From NCBI GenBank assembly GCA_951799405.1, contig OX637332.1, forward strand, positions 4,407,001 to 4,471,000: 64,000 nucleotides of DNA, in the 5' to 3' direction. Under the pieces are notes generated by a model. That model was given only the letters and a program-made list of their open reading frames with translations. It had not been told where the DNA came from and did not search any database. A program made the position numbers and the translations under genes. Origin of the DNA: Agapetus fuscipes (lineage: Eukaryota; Arthropoda; Insecta; Trichoptera; Glossosomatidae). Positions 23,029 to 36,000 of this stretch are shown here, one piece after another. Every line of letters starts with the position of its first letter. Position 1 is the first letter of the stretch.

Positions 23029-23160
23029 ACCAAAGGCGGCAATCTACATTATTTTGGAAATCAGATAAATGTAAAAAAATAATGAGAAAATGATTTTCTT
23101 TGTATCCATATAAGTATTTATCTCATCTTCGAAAACAAATTCTGGATTGCCGCCTTTGGT
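23029..23160. mobile_element. small MITE, 132 bp
   Basis: Inverted ends ACCAAAGGCGGCAATC and GATTGCCGCCTTTGGT (the right copy has one extra base, GGATTGCC). No clear target duplication. Confidence 0.65.
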
Positions 23161-23234
23161 GCTATCCAACTCAATTATTATGTTATTTAATAGAGTTGAG
23201 TGCTCCATTTTAAATCAATAGCAGAACTGCGGAA

Positions 23235-25645
23235 ATGTTTCAAATCACACTGTTATTTCTTACAAATAAACCACATGGGTATAAGGTAAGGGTCACGGCC
23301 GCTCTCGGATCATCTGATCACTGCCTGGTGACAACGTCCACTTCTGTCACTTCACCCCGCCCACTGCTCGAGAAGACCAGTAGGAAAATGTGGCATTATA
23401 AGTCGGCCAACTGGGACGGCTTAAAGAAATACTTTAAAGATCTTCCTTGGAACAAAATTTGCAATGAGCATAATGACCCCTCTTCATGTTCTAACGAACT
23501 CGTTAAGTTAGTCCAATGTGGAATGGAAAACTTCATTCCATCCACAAACAAACCCTTGCGGTCAAAAACCAATCCTTGGTTTAATCAAGAATGCTCGGTT
23601 GCGGTCAAACGCAAAAATTCTGCGTATCAAACTTTGACCAAATCAAACACCACTGCAAATAAAAAAGCCTTCAACAAAGTGTCCAAAGAGTGTAAAGCCA
23701 CCATTAATAGAGCTAAACTTGATCACGACTTCAGAATAAGCCAAAAACTTTCCGCCTGTCCCAGCGGAAATCGATCTTTCTGGTCTTTGTCTGCTCTGAT
23801 TAGTCGTAACTTTTGCGCTTCGTCCTTTCCTCCTCTAACTAAGCCTGATGGCACATTAGCCCACTCCGGTCCGGACAAAGCTAATCTTCTGTGTACTTTG
23901 TTTGCCAATAATTCCACACTTCACGATAATGGCAAATCACCTATATCAATTCCCCATAGCGGCTCCTTTATGGAGATGCCCAAAATAACACACACAGATG
24001 TGCTCACTGCTCTAAAAGGGTTAGATACACGCAAATCCAGCGGCCCTGATGGTATTCCAGCCTTAGTATTAAGAAACTGCGCAATTGAACTAGCTCCACC
24101 CCTTTATAAACTGTACAAATTGTCCCTTGGATGCGGTACCGTGCCTTCTAACTGGAAGGTTGCAACCGTTCATCCCATCGCCAAGAAGGGAATTCGCTCT
24201 GACCCTGCCAATTATCGTCCAATCGCAATCACTTCCTTACTTTCAAAAGTCATGGAAAGGATCATAAACGATAAGCTTATGGAATATCTGGAAACCCATA
24301 AACTGCTTAGCGACCAACAATACGGTTTTCGCCGTAACCGCTCCAGTGGTGACCTTCTCACTTATGTCACACACATCTGGGGTCGACGCCTCGATCTTAT
24401 GGGCGAAACACAAGCTGTTGCTCTTGATATTTCCAAAGCTTTTGATAGAGTTTGGCACTCCAGCCTCCTTAACAAATTGTCATCATTTGGACTTCCCCTT
24501 CTCCTCATAGAATGGATTTCCAGCTTTCTAAAAGACAGATCTATCCAAACAGTCATCGATGGTAGTAAATCAGCCCTGCTACCAATCAATTCCGGTGTCC
24601 CCCAAGGATCCGTCTTGTCTCCGACACTTTTTCTTATGCACATCAATGATTTACTATCCTGTGCTCCTATCCACTGCTATGCCGATGACAGTACAATACA
24701 TGACGGTTTCTCTTTTACAAAGCCCCCAAATAGTTCAGCGATATCTATTGCTCGTGAATCATTAGCTTCAAAGATCAATACAGATCTCAGGGCTGTCAGC
24801 CGTTGGGGCACTGACAACCTTGTAGAGTTCAACGTCAAAAAGACTCAAGCATGTCTGATATCCTTAAAGAGGATTCCAAACAACTATCTCCCAACTTTCG
24901 ACAATGTCTCCCTCTCTAACCATGAACACTTAAATCTTCTTGGTGTTTCTCTGTCATCAGAGTTAAAATACCATGATGCTATTGAGTCTGGCACAACTTC
25001 CGCTTTCCGGCGACTCGGCATATTATACAGAGCCCGTAGGTTTTTTACTTCAGCCCAGTTATTGACTCTGTATAAATCCCAAATCCGCCCCATTATCGAA
25101 TATGGCAGCCATCTCTGGTGTGGTATGTCCAAGAAGTTGAGTGACCAACTTGATTCTGTGCAAAGGAGGGCAGTGAGGTTGATCAATGATCCTTCTCTGA
25201 CATCCGATCTGCAGCCGCTCCAGCACAGAAGAAAAGTTGGAATGCTCAGTCTTTTTTATCGATATTACCACGGAGCTTGTTCTAATGAGCTCCATTCATT
25301 AATCCCTCCCCCTCGCATTTCAGAAAGGGAAACTCGTAGTACGACTCTCATTCATCCCTTTGCAGTCGATCTCAAAACTATGAGAACTTGGCGTTTTCAT
25401 GACTCATTCCTTTGCCAAACTGCCCGTTTATGGAATGGTCTACCAGTATCTGTGTTCCCTTCCCAATTTAATCCGGTTTTATTCAAAACCAACATCAATC
25501 ACCACTTCCTTGCAGCGCCTCACGACAGAACCAAGAACTCAAGCAACACCTCTGCGGCACCCTTCCAGGGTGACATAGACCCCCAAGACTCACAAGAATT
25601 GGGGAGCCTCCCGCACAGGATTCCTTAAAAAAAAAAAAAAAAAAA
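23235..25645 (+). mobile_element. Jockey/CR1-like LINE, 5'-truncated, ORF2 intact from the end of the endonuclease
   Basis: A 797-codon uninterrupted frame (23235-25628). It starts within the last piece of the APE endonuclease (GSSDH, the catalytic His motif), so the element lacks its 5' end. The reverse-transcriptase blocks are in order: KSSGPDGIPALVL, YRPIAITSLLSKVMERI, QQYGFRRNRSSGDLL, ALDISKAFDRVWH, SGVPQGSVLSPTLF and the catalytic YADD near residue 482 (24678-24689). The thumb/C-terminal part has RPIIEYGSHLW and ARLWNGLPVSVF. The stop is almost at the tail: GGATTCCTTA followed by about 19 A. An open RT frame suggests a fairly young insertion. Confidence 0.92.
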
Positions 25646-26030
25646 AGCTGATGGACCACTCTGATTTCTCATTAAAAAACAATAATGGGTCATAACATCA
25701 CTTGTTATTATTTTTCTGAAGTTCCAGTGCTCTGAAAATGTCTTCTTTTGTTTTTTTTTTTATAAGAAGACGAACATAGCAACAAGTTTATGGTATTACC
25801 AGCAGTTCCAAGTCCGGTGTCGCTAGCACACTCTTCCCAGTTCTGAATTGCATTGCAACTTCTATTAGAACTAACCAAAAAAATATAATTGCTACATGAT
25901 GAATTTTTATGCCATTATCATATAGCCTATTGTGTTTTTTAGCTTTGTATTTATTTATTTATAGAAACAATATATGTATAGGACTGACAGTGAGAAACCA
26001 AAACTTCACAATACATATAACATGACATTT
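25646..26030. other. intergenic AT-rich DNA
   Basis: No gene or repeat recognised. Confidence 0.3.
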
Positions 26031-26265
26031 ATACAATTTTTGACTTTTTTGTATAGATTTCTTTGTAAGGTTTTGTTCTTTTTTTATATTTAAATGTAAT
26101 TTATTATTCATTCATATTCCTTGACTTATAGGTTGGTATGAGGCTGACCACCCATACTGTAAAAAATGGTTCACTTTGCCAATGTCACCCCTGTTTCAGG
26201 GAAGGTCGGCAAAAGTTGTGGGGCTTATGTTCATTTGAGGTTTGGATTTTATTTGTAAGTACACA
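26031..26265 (+). mobile_element. LINE-T 3' end
   Basis: Sense, includes the UTR stretch GACTTTTTTGTATAGATTTC and the common segment; breaks off at TAAGTACACAGT. Confidence 0.85.
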
Positions 26266-26559
26266 GTAAGTATGTGAGACAACAGTGAAAGTACAGTTTG
26301 TAAGTGTAGAAAACTTGTGAAAATGCTTCCAAAAAGAAGACTTTGGCTGACTATTACACGTGTTATTATATAGCATAGTTTACACGCGGTCTTAACCTAT
26401 AGAGTGCTATGAGCGTGCATAAAAGTTTGTATACCCCGTGCCTCAAGGCTTATGAGCATTTCAAACTTCACAGGAACCATTCCGAGAATATGCTCCATCT
26501 TTTCTGTAAAAATGATGAAAATGTGTTGAACAGTTTAAGTTTGGTGGGGAACATACCCC

Positions 26560-26676
26560 TCTTTGTGGGACCAGCTGCCACATGAAGTGCGAGCATCGAA
26601 ATCCAGGGAAAACTTCAAAAAATCCCTCAAGATACACTACTTTGGCGCGATAGCACAGCAAGCGCCCTTGGAGTGA
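26560..26676 (+). pseudogene. C-terminal remnant of a CR1/Jockey-type LINE ORF
   Basis: 38-codon frame with SLWDQLPHEVRASKSRENFK and a stop after QQAPLE. The LW-x2-LP and F-K-x-x-L-K motifs are typical of the ends of such ORFs. A related tail is at about 43795-43845 (CCTTGGAGTGAC, ATGGCGCTATAAAGAAATC). Confidence 0.6.
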
Positions 26677-26862
26677 CAATCTATATGAAACGAAGCTATA
26701 TTAAGTTGTCATCATAATCATTCCTTTCATTACAAATACAATTAAATTCTGTTTTAAAAATTAAATTTTAAACACAAACCCTCTTGCATTCTCTCAATTA
26801 TGCTGCCAGTACTCTTCAAGTTGAAATGTTGCTAAACCATTTTGTTATATATTTCCTTGCAG

Positions 26863-27001
26863 GGGCTGGCATGTAATGGACTTGAGCGCACTATGAAGGA
26901 GATGGTTGGCGGTTGTTGCGTTTGTTCAGACGAGCGGGGGTGGCCAGACAATCCGCTCGTCTACTGCGATGGACTCAACTGTTCTGTAGCCGTCCACCAA
27001 G
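26863..27001 (+). CDS. Alh: Alh exon 1 (visible): start Met and PHD1 first half
   Basis: Acceptor TTTCCTTGCAG, donor CCAAG/GTAAAA. Likely start ATG at 26893 ([20 protein letters not shown]). Relatives have the same MKEM. The frame is open upstream to the acceptor ([10 protein letters not shown]), so an upstream exon could extend it. Zinc ligands CCVC and C-DG-x2-C, then AVHQ. Confidence 0.9.
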
Positions 27002-30000
27002 GTAAAATTCCTCTTTTCTTCTGTGACAATACTGTCTCAAATAGCCCTAAAGACCAGACTGTAGTGGGAGGATGGATTGAGGAGAGATGCCACATAGCTT
27101 CTCCAGAGGGCAAGCTGGAAGACAGCTGGGGGGGACAGGACGAGATGGAGGCAAAGCATTTGGAAGACCAAGGCTTGATTAGGGCTGTAGCATGATTGGA
27201 GAGAGAGAGCCTCAAAGAGAACTACTCTAGAAATATCACTGATGATTAACCAGGACACAAGGTTTTCTACGCAAGAAAAGTTATGTCAAACAGAATCGTA
27301 ATCCTTTCTTTGATTATTATTTTCCTTCAGCATTGTAGAAGATAACTTTATAAAAACTTTTTCACACCATGCCATACATGTGTGAATAACTTGTGAAAAT
27401 GTCAGAATGTCCAGAGTTTTTTTTTCATTACTAGTCCAATGCCCTAAGATAAGAACATTACGGTCAACCTCATCCATACTGTTTGTACGTGGAAATTTAC
27501 GTAGTTACTGAGCCTTGTAGTAAATGTGAAAAGCTATGGTTTTGTGTAAATGTACAGTTTATACTTTTGTTGCTGGCAACAGTTTGGTTTATTATTGAAA
27601 TTAATGGGTTGTCTAAACAGGTTATTCTGTGATTGTTTCAGCTTGCTATGGAATCGTTACGGTGCCCTCTGGTCCGTGGTTCTGCCGAAAATGCGAGAGC
27701 CCTGACCGACAAGTGAAAGTAGTCAGTATTCTTTATTCTTTGTTATTCCAATGCCTAAGTTCACCTCAAACTCTTAAATTTTAAGGGATTGTTGAAGTAA
27801 CATTTTGATGCTCATATTATTTTGTGTCAAGAAAGGAGAGGAGAATAATTAGTATGCTGGATTTTAATCTGAAAAGAAATTTGCTAGAACCTTATGGAAA
27901 ACCAGCAAAAGTGAAACCGGTAAAAGTGAAAGATGCATATTGTCAATCCTATCTCACAACAGAAAAATGCCACCATTGAATAGTGGAATGGACTTTGAAT
28001 TATAATCATCCATCTTTTTTGCAATGCTGGTCAATAAACTTCTGTATCCATTAAAAACTGCTACATCATTCACTCAATTATTATTGGTACAAATATTATC
28101 ACATGACAAAGCAGTGTCACCTAAAATGTCACAACTAGATTAGCTGTCATATATGATAATCACAAATTTGTGGTTAAGCTGTTCTCAGTTTTATTTCTCT
28201 GAATAAGCAATAATTTCATTATTTTTTTTTGTTAAGACAATTTGTTTCTGAAATAAATATATATGTAAATGTAACATTATTCAGCCGCCACCCTGCTAGG
28301 AGTGGCTAGTACCTTTGAAGATGCGTCTCCCACTTTATCTTTTTGTGCATATTTATTCCTTGATTATAGGTTGGTATAAAACTGACAACTCATACTGTAA
28401 AAAATGGTTCACTTTTCCAATGTAACCCCTGCTTCAGGGAAAAGTTGAAAAGGTCAAAAGTCACAGGATTTATGTTCATTTGAGGTTTGATTTATTTTGT
28501 ATGTACACATGCAGCATGTGTTAGTTAAACTTATGTATGCCTGATTGCGGACATGCATTAAATATGAACCTTAACACGTTGACTGCCGACTACAAGATAA
28601 CTTGTAGATAACATTATTTTCTAGGATGCCAACTACGAGTTATCTTGTCCTGTGTTTACTTGCCAATTTTGTGCAACTTCGATTTAACTAATAAAAATAT
28701 AATATATATCAGTGTTAATATTGATAGAATATGTCTTCTGAGAAAATAACAAAAAATAAATGCTGGCTTGCATGAACAAAAAAAAATATTTTTCATGCTT
28801 TTTGATGATAAATATGCACAACAATTAGAGTTTTTAATAATATAATGTGATTAAATCAATTTGTCATTTTCGGTCAGATTTCTGAAAATTGCCATGTCAG
28901 TCAACTTGTCAAATCGCTGCCTTAGTTCTTGTTTAACGTATACGCCATTGAGAATATTTTACATGAGCAATGTTTGCATGTGTACTGGACCAATGTGTAC
29001 TGGACCAATGTGTCTTATAAAAACAAGAAATTTATTTAAAAAATATTTAAAAGAACTCTCACATTATCGAGTTTTATGGTTTTTCTTAGCTCAGATTGTG
29101 TAGAATTTGATTCATAAGACAACTGCATGAAAAAGTCATATTTGACAAGATTGGCGTATACGGTAAACAAGAACTGGGGGAGCAAAAAAAAAAAAAAAAA
29201 AAACGCAACTAAGCTACACATATAGTGTAACTTCTTGCCGCGTTATCCCCGAAGGGGTCGCATGTGGCGAGTTGAACCTATTTATTTTTACAGGTAAGGG
29301 GGCCGGCCTTACGCCAACCACTTCAGTTGAAGTGGGAATTTCCCAGCTCCCGAGGGGGCTGGTACTCATTTCTTGTAAAGGCTGAGTAAACCTCGCCGGT
29401 ATTTATATTATGGGGTTTGAAATACACACCGAAATTGGAAATCATTTCTGACACCCTCCTCGGTGGGATTCGAACCCGAGCTCACGGGGTAGAATGCAAG
29501 CACTCTACCAACTGAGCTATCGACCGGACTAAAGAGAAATAGAGCGAAATGTCAATATATCTTTTCGACTTAGATTATAGATTATTAGAGCTTATGTGCT
29601 TTACTTCTGAAAATAATACATTATTTGTATTTACCTGTTTTTCTGTGAAATCCTAACAGAAATGGAATGAGAAAGACGATGATAATAAAGTGAATTAAAA
29701 CCATGTTTTACCATTTCAATTTTTTTAATATTTAAGAAAGACGATGTTTTACATGGTTGATTTGCTTGTTGTTGTCAGAGATGTGAGCTGTGCCCGTCGC
29801 GGGCCGGCGCCCTGAAGCCCGCGGACTCTGGAGGCTGGGCCCACGTGGTGTGCGCTCTGTACATCCCCGAGGTGCGCTTTGGGAACGTCACGTCCATGGA
29901 GCCCATCATCATCCACCTGGTGCCCGCCGAGCGCTTCAATAAGGTAACCTCGTTACAACAAAATAGTTTCCTGACATTTTGTCACTTTGATATATACATC

Positions 30001-33000
30001 GCATGTTTCCCAAAGACATGACCAAGGATCCTGACGTATAATATTTTTACTTGTCATGCGGAATGTGTCAATTTTTACAATGAGGATATTTATAATGAGG
30101 TTCATATCTTCAACGAGGTGTTTGTTTAAAATCTGCTTCAAGATTCAAGACTTCTTCCGAAGATTTCTACATCGCAGATCATGAGTCTTGCTAGAGCGCT
30201 GAGCACAAGAACAATACGCAACGCAACTAAGCTGCACATACAGTGTAACTTCTTGCCTGCGTTATCCCTAAAGAAGTTGCATGTAGCAATTCAGGACCCA
30301 TTTATTTTTATAGGTAAGGGGGCCGGCTTCACACCAACCACTTTCAGTTGAAGTGGGGATTCCCAGCTCCCGGGGAGCTGGTTCTCATTTCTTGTGAAGG
30401 CTGAGTACACCTTGCCGGTATTTATTTTGGGTTTGTAACTTTGATTTGAAGTTTGGGGAAATCATTTCTGAGACCCTCGGTGGGGATCGAACTATGAATT
30501 TTGAATTTTAAATGTGTTTTCCGTAGTAAATAGCTTAGCCTTTTACTAATTCAATCTACTTTTGTTACAGACATGCTATATTTGCCAGGAGACAGGAAAA
30601 GTTAGCCGCGCTTCATTCGGAGCCTGCATGCAGTGTAACAAATCTGGTAGGGCATTCATTTAAATTTTAATACTAGTATTTTAACTGGTCTTTTTTTATG
30701 TATCAAAAATACAAATATTTCTTTATCTTTTAAAATTCCATTAGTGTGTATTATCCTCATTTTTTAAATCATTATAATCATGGACGTATTGAAAGAATGT
30801 ATGATGAAATATTGTCAAAGTGTATGTACAGAGGAAATGTAAAAGAAAAAAAAAAAGACTGAGAAAAGAAGAAGAGAGAAATAATATAATAATCTATAAT
30901 CTAAGTTGCAAGGATATATTCATTTAAAGCTCTCAGATGTATGCCCACAAACCAACAAGTGTAGTTCGCGCTTACAAATGCTGAATGTGTACTTACAAAT
31001 AAAATCCAAACCTCAAATGAACATAAGCCCCACAACTTTTGCCGACCTTCCCTGAAACAGGGGTGACACTGGCAAAGTGAACCATTTTTTACAGTATGGG
31101 TGGTACACTCATCATACAAAAATCCAAATTCAGTCAATTGGTAACCTTCCAACTATCAACAGGTGTGTTACCTAATTGGAAAAAAAATACATATAAATGC
31201 CAAACGGGGTATTTTCTAAATGTGCCAACAAAACAGAGTAAATGTGTTATGGAACACGGAATAATATTTCACTTTAATCACTATTCTATATGATTATGTA
31301 CATTGATAAAATTTATTTTTCGTTTGTCGAAATATTTTGTTCGCAAAAGTGACAGCCATTTCTAGACTATTTTGCCGACCTTCCCTGAAACAGGGGTGAC
31401 ATTGGCAAAGTGAACCATTTTTTACAGTATGGGTGGTCAGCCTCATACCAACCTATAAGTCAAGGAATATGAATAATAAATTACATTTAAATATAAAAAA
31501 GAACAAAACCTTACAAAGAAATTTATACAAAAAAAGTCAAAAATTTCCTATGCAAAAAATGTAGCAAATGAATACACCAACATTAGAAATCAACATTGCA
31601 GATTAGCCGCCACTTCTTCCTGTCCTTGCATACTTCTTTCATTTCATCCAGAGTCATAACCTTTTTCATACAAGTCCTCCTTTTATTATGACTCTGGATA
31701 TCCCATTCATTCGCTATTTCTGAAATTTGATCCTTCCATACTTTTCTCGGTCTTCCTCTACCACGACATCCATCTATTCTAGCAACATATACTTTTTTCG
31801 TCAATCTTTCATCACTCATTCTCTCCAAATGCCCGAACCATCTTAACATACTTCTTTTAATCTTCACTTTCACACTTTCCCTTACACCACATTCTTCTCT
31901 TACAAAATCATTCCTCACCCTGTCACTTCGTTTTTTCCCAATCATACTTCTTAGATAGTCCATTTCTACTGTATGGACTTTACTAATTTCCCTTTCACTC
32001 ACCGTCCAGGCTTCACTTCCATACATCAAGGTTGGCACTAGTATACCACCGTGCACCGCCAATCTAACAGAGAAAGATTGGAAAAATTGTGAAATAATGG
32101 GATATGCAAAGTGGATGTTGGCAAAAGTTGTAGGGTTTATGTTGATTTGCGGTTTGGATTTTATTTGTAAGTACACATTCAGCATTTGTAAGCGCGAACT
32201 ACACGTGTTTGTTTGTGGGCATGCATTTGATATGAGCTTTAAATGTTAATATATCTTTGCAACTTAGATTATAGATTATTATTGTAGATGTATGAAAAAG
32301 GGGAAAGAGATAGGAAAAATTGAAGGCAACTGTGCACAGGCACTGGCCACCCTTAATGGAACATCAAAACTATTTCACTTTTTATGTTTCACCCAAAAAG
32401 ATCTGTAAACAAAGCAATCTTTCGAGCAATTTTGATTATTTCTCAGGTTGCAAGCAGCAGTTCCACGTGACGTGCGCGCAGAGCCTTGGCCTGCTGTGTG
32501 AAGAAGCCGGCAACTACCTGGACAATGTGAAGTACTGTGGCTACTGTCGCCACCACTACGCCAAACTTGTAAGTATGCAAAGTGTAGGATGGGATACCAT
32601 CATGTCAACGGCCGCTCATTCCCTGCCACCTATTTTGTGTTGTCAATAACTCGATTCAGCCATGCATCTTTTTGAAACTTTATAGAAGTAATATCGAGTG
32701 CCTCCTCTGTAATTTAAAATATTCCACAATCTAAAAAAAATCATAGCAATACGTAAATGTAGATTATATTTATTTACCTTGTGTTTCAATCTAAATTTGG
32801 CATTTCACAGCTTTTTACAATTGTATACTTTTGTTTTCAAAGTTCAGTTAGTTGATTCTTTTAGGGCCGTTCTTATAAACGCTGGACTAAATTTCTGTAA
32901 ATAAATCCTCATTTTACTAACGGATGGACGTTAACGGACTGATCTTACCGATGGTCGTCCTATAAAGCTTTTTTAACCGTCCTTTAGTTCTCAATAATGC

Positions 33001-36000
33001 ACTCGTATTTTTGATGATTTTTTGCGTGCATTCATGAACATATGTCATCCGTTTGCTGTCAGAGAAAAAACATAACCTAAAGTTGCGTATGACAAACACG
33101 AAAACGACTGATACAGCCCTATTTAAATGAATTCTCTATCACTGTCGGAAGAAATTATCCTCAACAGGATAGAGCGTAGAAGTCCAATGGCACGCTAAAC
33201 TCACCGCAAAAAAAGAATGCTTTGACAGCTGACCTAACCTCAAACCTTAACAAACCGACCGGTACCTACCCGAAAACCGGGGGTCGGCTGTCGGTTAGAT
33301 CCGCCGGTAAAATCAAACCGAAAATTTACGAACGAATTGTTATAATACAGAAATACGAAATTTGTACCAAGTTTCGGTTTATTAGATTTGACATTTAACA
33401 AACGGATGTTTATAAGATCGGCCCTTAATAGTTTATTCTTGTAAAGCCAACATATAAGTACCCCAAGTATTAAACCGTTGTGTAAATTCCCTTGATTGTG
33501 TCAATAAGAAAAAACATATAAAAATATGGCATTACCCTTAACACTTCAACTAGGCGTCTAGTGTTAACTTGCATACAGTGCGGCTGTCAGTCATAGACAT
33601 CGTCCAACTTTGAACTTATCCCTGACATCTGTGTTCAACAATTCAAAAAATGTGCTTGAAAACGTATTCCGCACTGGGGGTGTTCATATAGCCAGAATAT
33701 TCAGAAGCCAAAAGGTTCATAAGTTATTTAATTTTCATCCATTTTTTCCGTTTATGGTATCAAAGGGAATATGTACAATGTTGTATACTTGGGATAAAGA
33801 GGTTCAACACTAAATCTTGGATATTTACTTTAACTTTTTGTTCTTTTTTGGTTTTATCATGTTATTCCAACACAAGATATCATTCTGAAGCAATCGGCAA
33901 CCAAATGATGGATAACCAAGCAAAAATTAATATCATCCATGTTGTGTATTGCTTCAATGTCGCACTGACTGGAGAGCCTTGCACAAAAAAGCTTCATTTT
34001 TAATAATTTTCTGCTTTCAAACATCATATCAACGAAACAAACATTCCCATATTTATTATGTATACAGCCGTGTCAAAAATCATAGCGAAGGAGAATGAAA
34101 GATCACAATACAGATATATCAACGCCAGAGGTGTGGTCGTTACTGAAACGTAACACAAATTGGGGGAATTGCTTACTGACAACTTGTAAATTTACCAGTA
34201 CCCTTAGTACGAGTTGCAAAACTTGAGGAAAGTAAAGTTCACGGAAAATATTAAAGAGTGATTTCTCCCAAAATCTGCCGTTTTTGTTTCTTACACTTTA
34301 TGGTCTTAGCAAGAGAGTTACAGTGATGAAGAAAATCAAGTTCAAACAAACAAAAATGGCAGATTTTGGGGGAAATCACTCTTTAATAATTGCAGTAAAC
34401 TTAACATTACTCAAGTTTTGCAACTCGTAGTCCAGAAATCCAGCGTGTAACTACCAAGTAAAGAAATGATAAGTTTGGTCCGTTCCATATCTCAGGTGAT
34501 AGAACTTTTGCATTCCATACTCCATTTCCCGAAATATGGGCAAGGCTTACTCAGCCTTGCCCGTATTTTATCACAAAAAATTAGAACCAACCCGTCTGAA
34601 GCTTGGAAACCCTCACTTCAAGTGAAGTGGTCAGCGTAAGGCCGACCCGCTTATCTGTGAAAATGAATAGGGTCCACACGTCACATGCAACTCCTTCAGG
34701 AACATCGCGACAAGAAGTTGTACTATATGTGTAGCTTAGTTTGTATTTTGGGGGGAAAATGGGAAAGGAAGAAAATTCCTTGTCATTCTGCTTCACAAGG
34801 AAGTAGAAGGCCTTACTTAATCTTCCCATAATAATAATAATATTAGGATGATTTATTTGATGAGCGCTGCTTTTGTGTGTATCACACCTCAAGAGCCCCC
34901 TGCAAGCTTGGTCATCGCTATAGAAAGCACCAATTCTCAAGCAAGACCCACTTGCTGTAAGGCTGGATGGGAATTTATCAATGAAAACTTTTTTTATACT
35001 TCTTAAAAATATATATAGTTGTGATTCTTGAAATGTACTCTACACAACCATAGCATTTTCAACCGTATTCCCCACCACTGCAATAACCCTATTGTATAGG
35101 TGGAGATTTTTTCATCAGATTAAAGTCGAGCTTGATTTTTCACACCAGCAGTATACATTTTAATTTCTTGTATTAATCCATAGAAAATTCCTTTATTATG
35201 ATTTTTAGTTTTCATTTTAAATCCCGGTTTTTTTTTAATCCACACTTTGATATAATCATGAGCATTTAGCAGTGCTAGAATTTTTCAATCCCCGATAAAT
35301 GCAGAAGTTAAGCAACATTGGGCGTGGTCAGTGCTTGGATGGGTAACCGCTCAGGTACACCGCGTGTCGTTGGCATCTTGGACCGGTCCGTAGTCCGTAG
35401 TGGCAACACTTCGGACTCGCAAATGGAAGGTTGTGGATTCGGATCCCGGCGGAGCACAAAAATATACCATTTATATTTCGAATGTGCTCTTCGCTGGGTT
35501 GAAAAATTCATAAACCTTTACCAATGACCGGTCACCAAAGGTCCATCCAGCCTTACAGCAACTGGGTCTTGCTTGAGTATTGGCGCTGTGTAGCGACGAC
35601 CAAGCTCGTACACCTCTGCGGCACTGCAACAAGTGTCATAGACCCCTAGAGTCTTTAGAATCTAGGGAGTCTCCCCTTGAATCGGATTGAGGTGTAAAAT
35701 CATTATGTTACGGGACTATTGCTATCATCAATACTATCAAGAGATTCAATTCAAAATCTGTATAACTTACCAGTGTCTCGTGACAGCCTAACAGTTCCTT
35801 CTTTGACTAAACTACATGTTTATTTTTTTGGCACATTTCTTGTAATAACATTTTTTTACTTATCTTTTTCTTTTCATTTCAGTGATTTTGTTGTGTATTC
35901 ACAATTATTTCTCCCGTTTCCCGTGAACCCAACATGTTAATTGCATCTATTTTCAATGTGGACCATATAAAAGCACACCAAAATTATCTTTTCCAAATAA

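Noticed and set aside
26961..27258. Minus-strand frames opposite Alh exon 1 and its intron
   Set aside because: Shadows of the PHD exon and adjoining GC-richer DNA; no family similarity.
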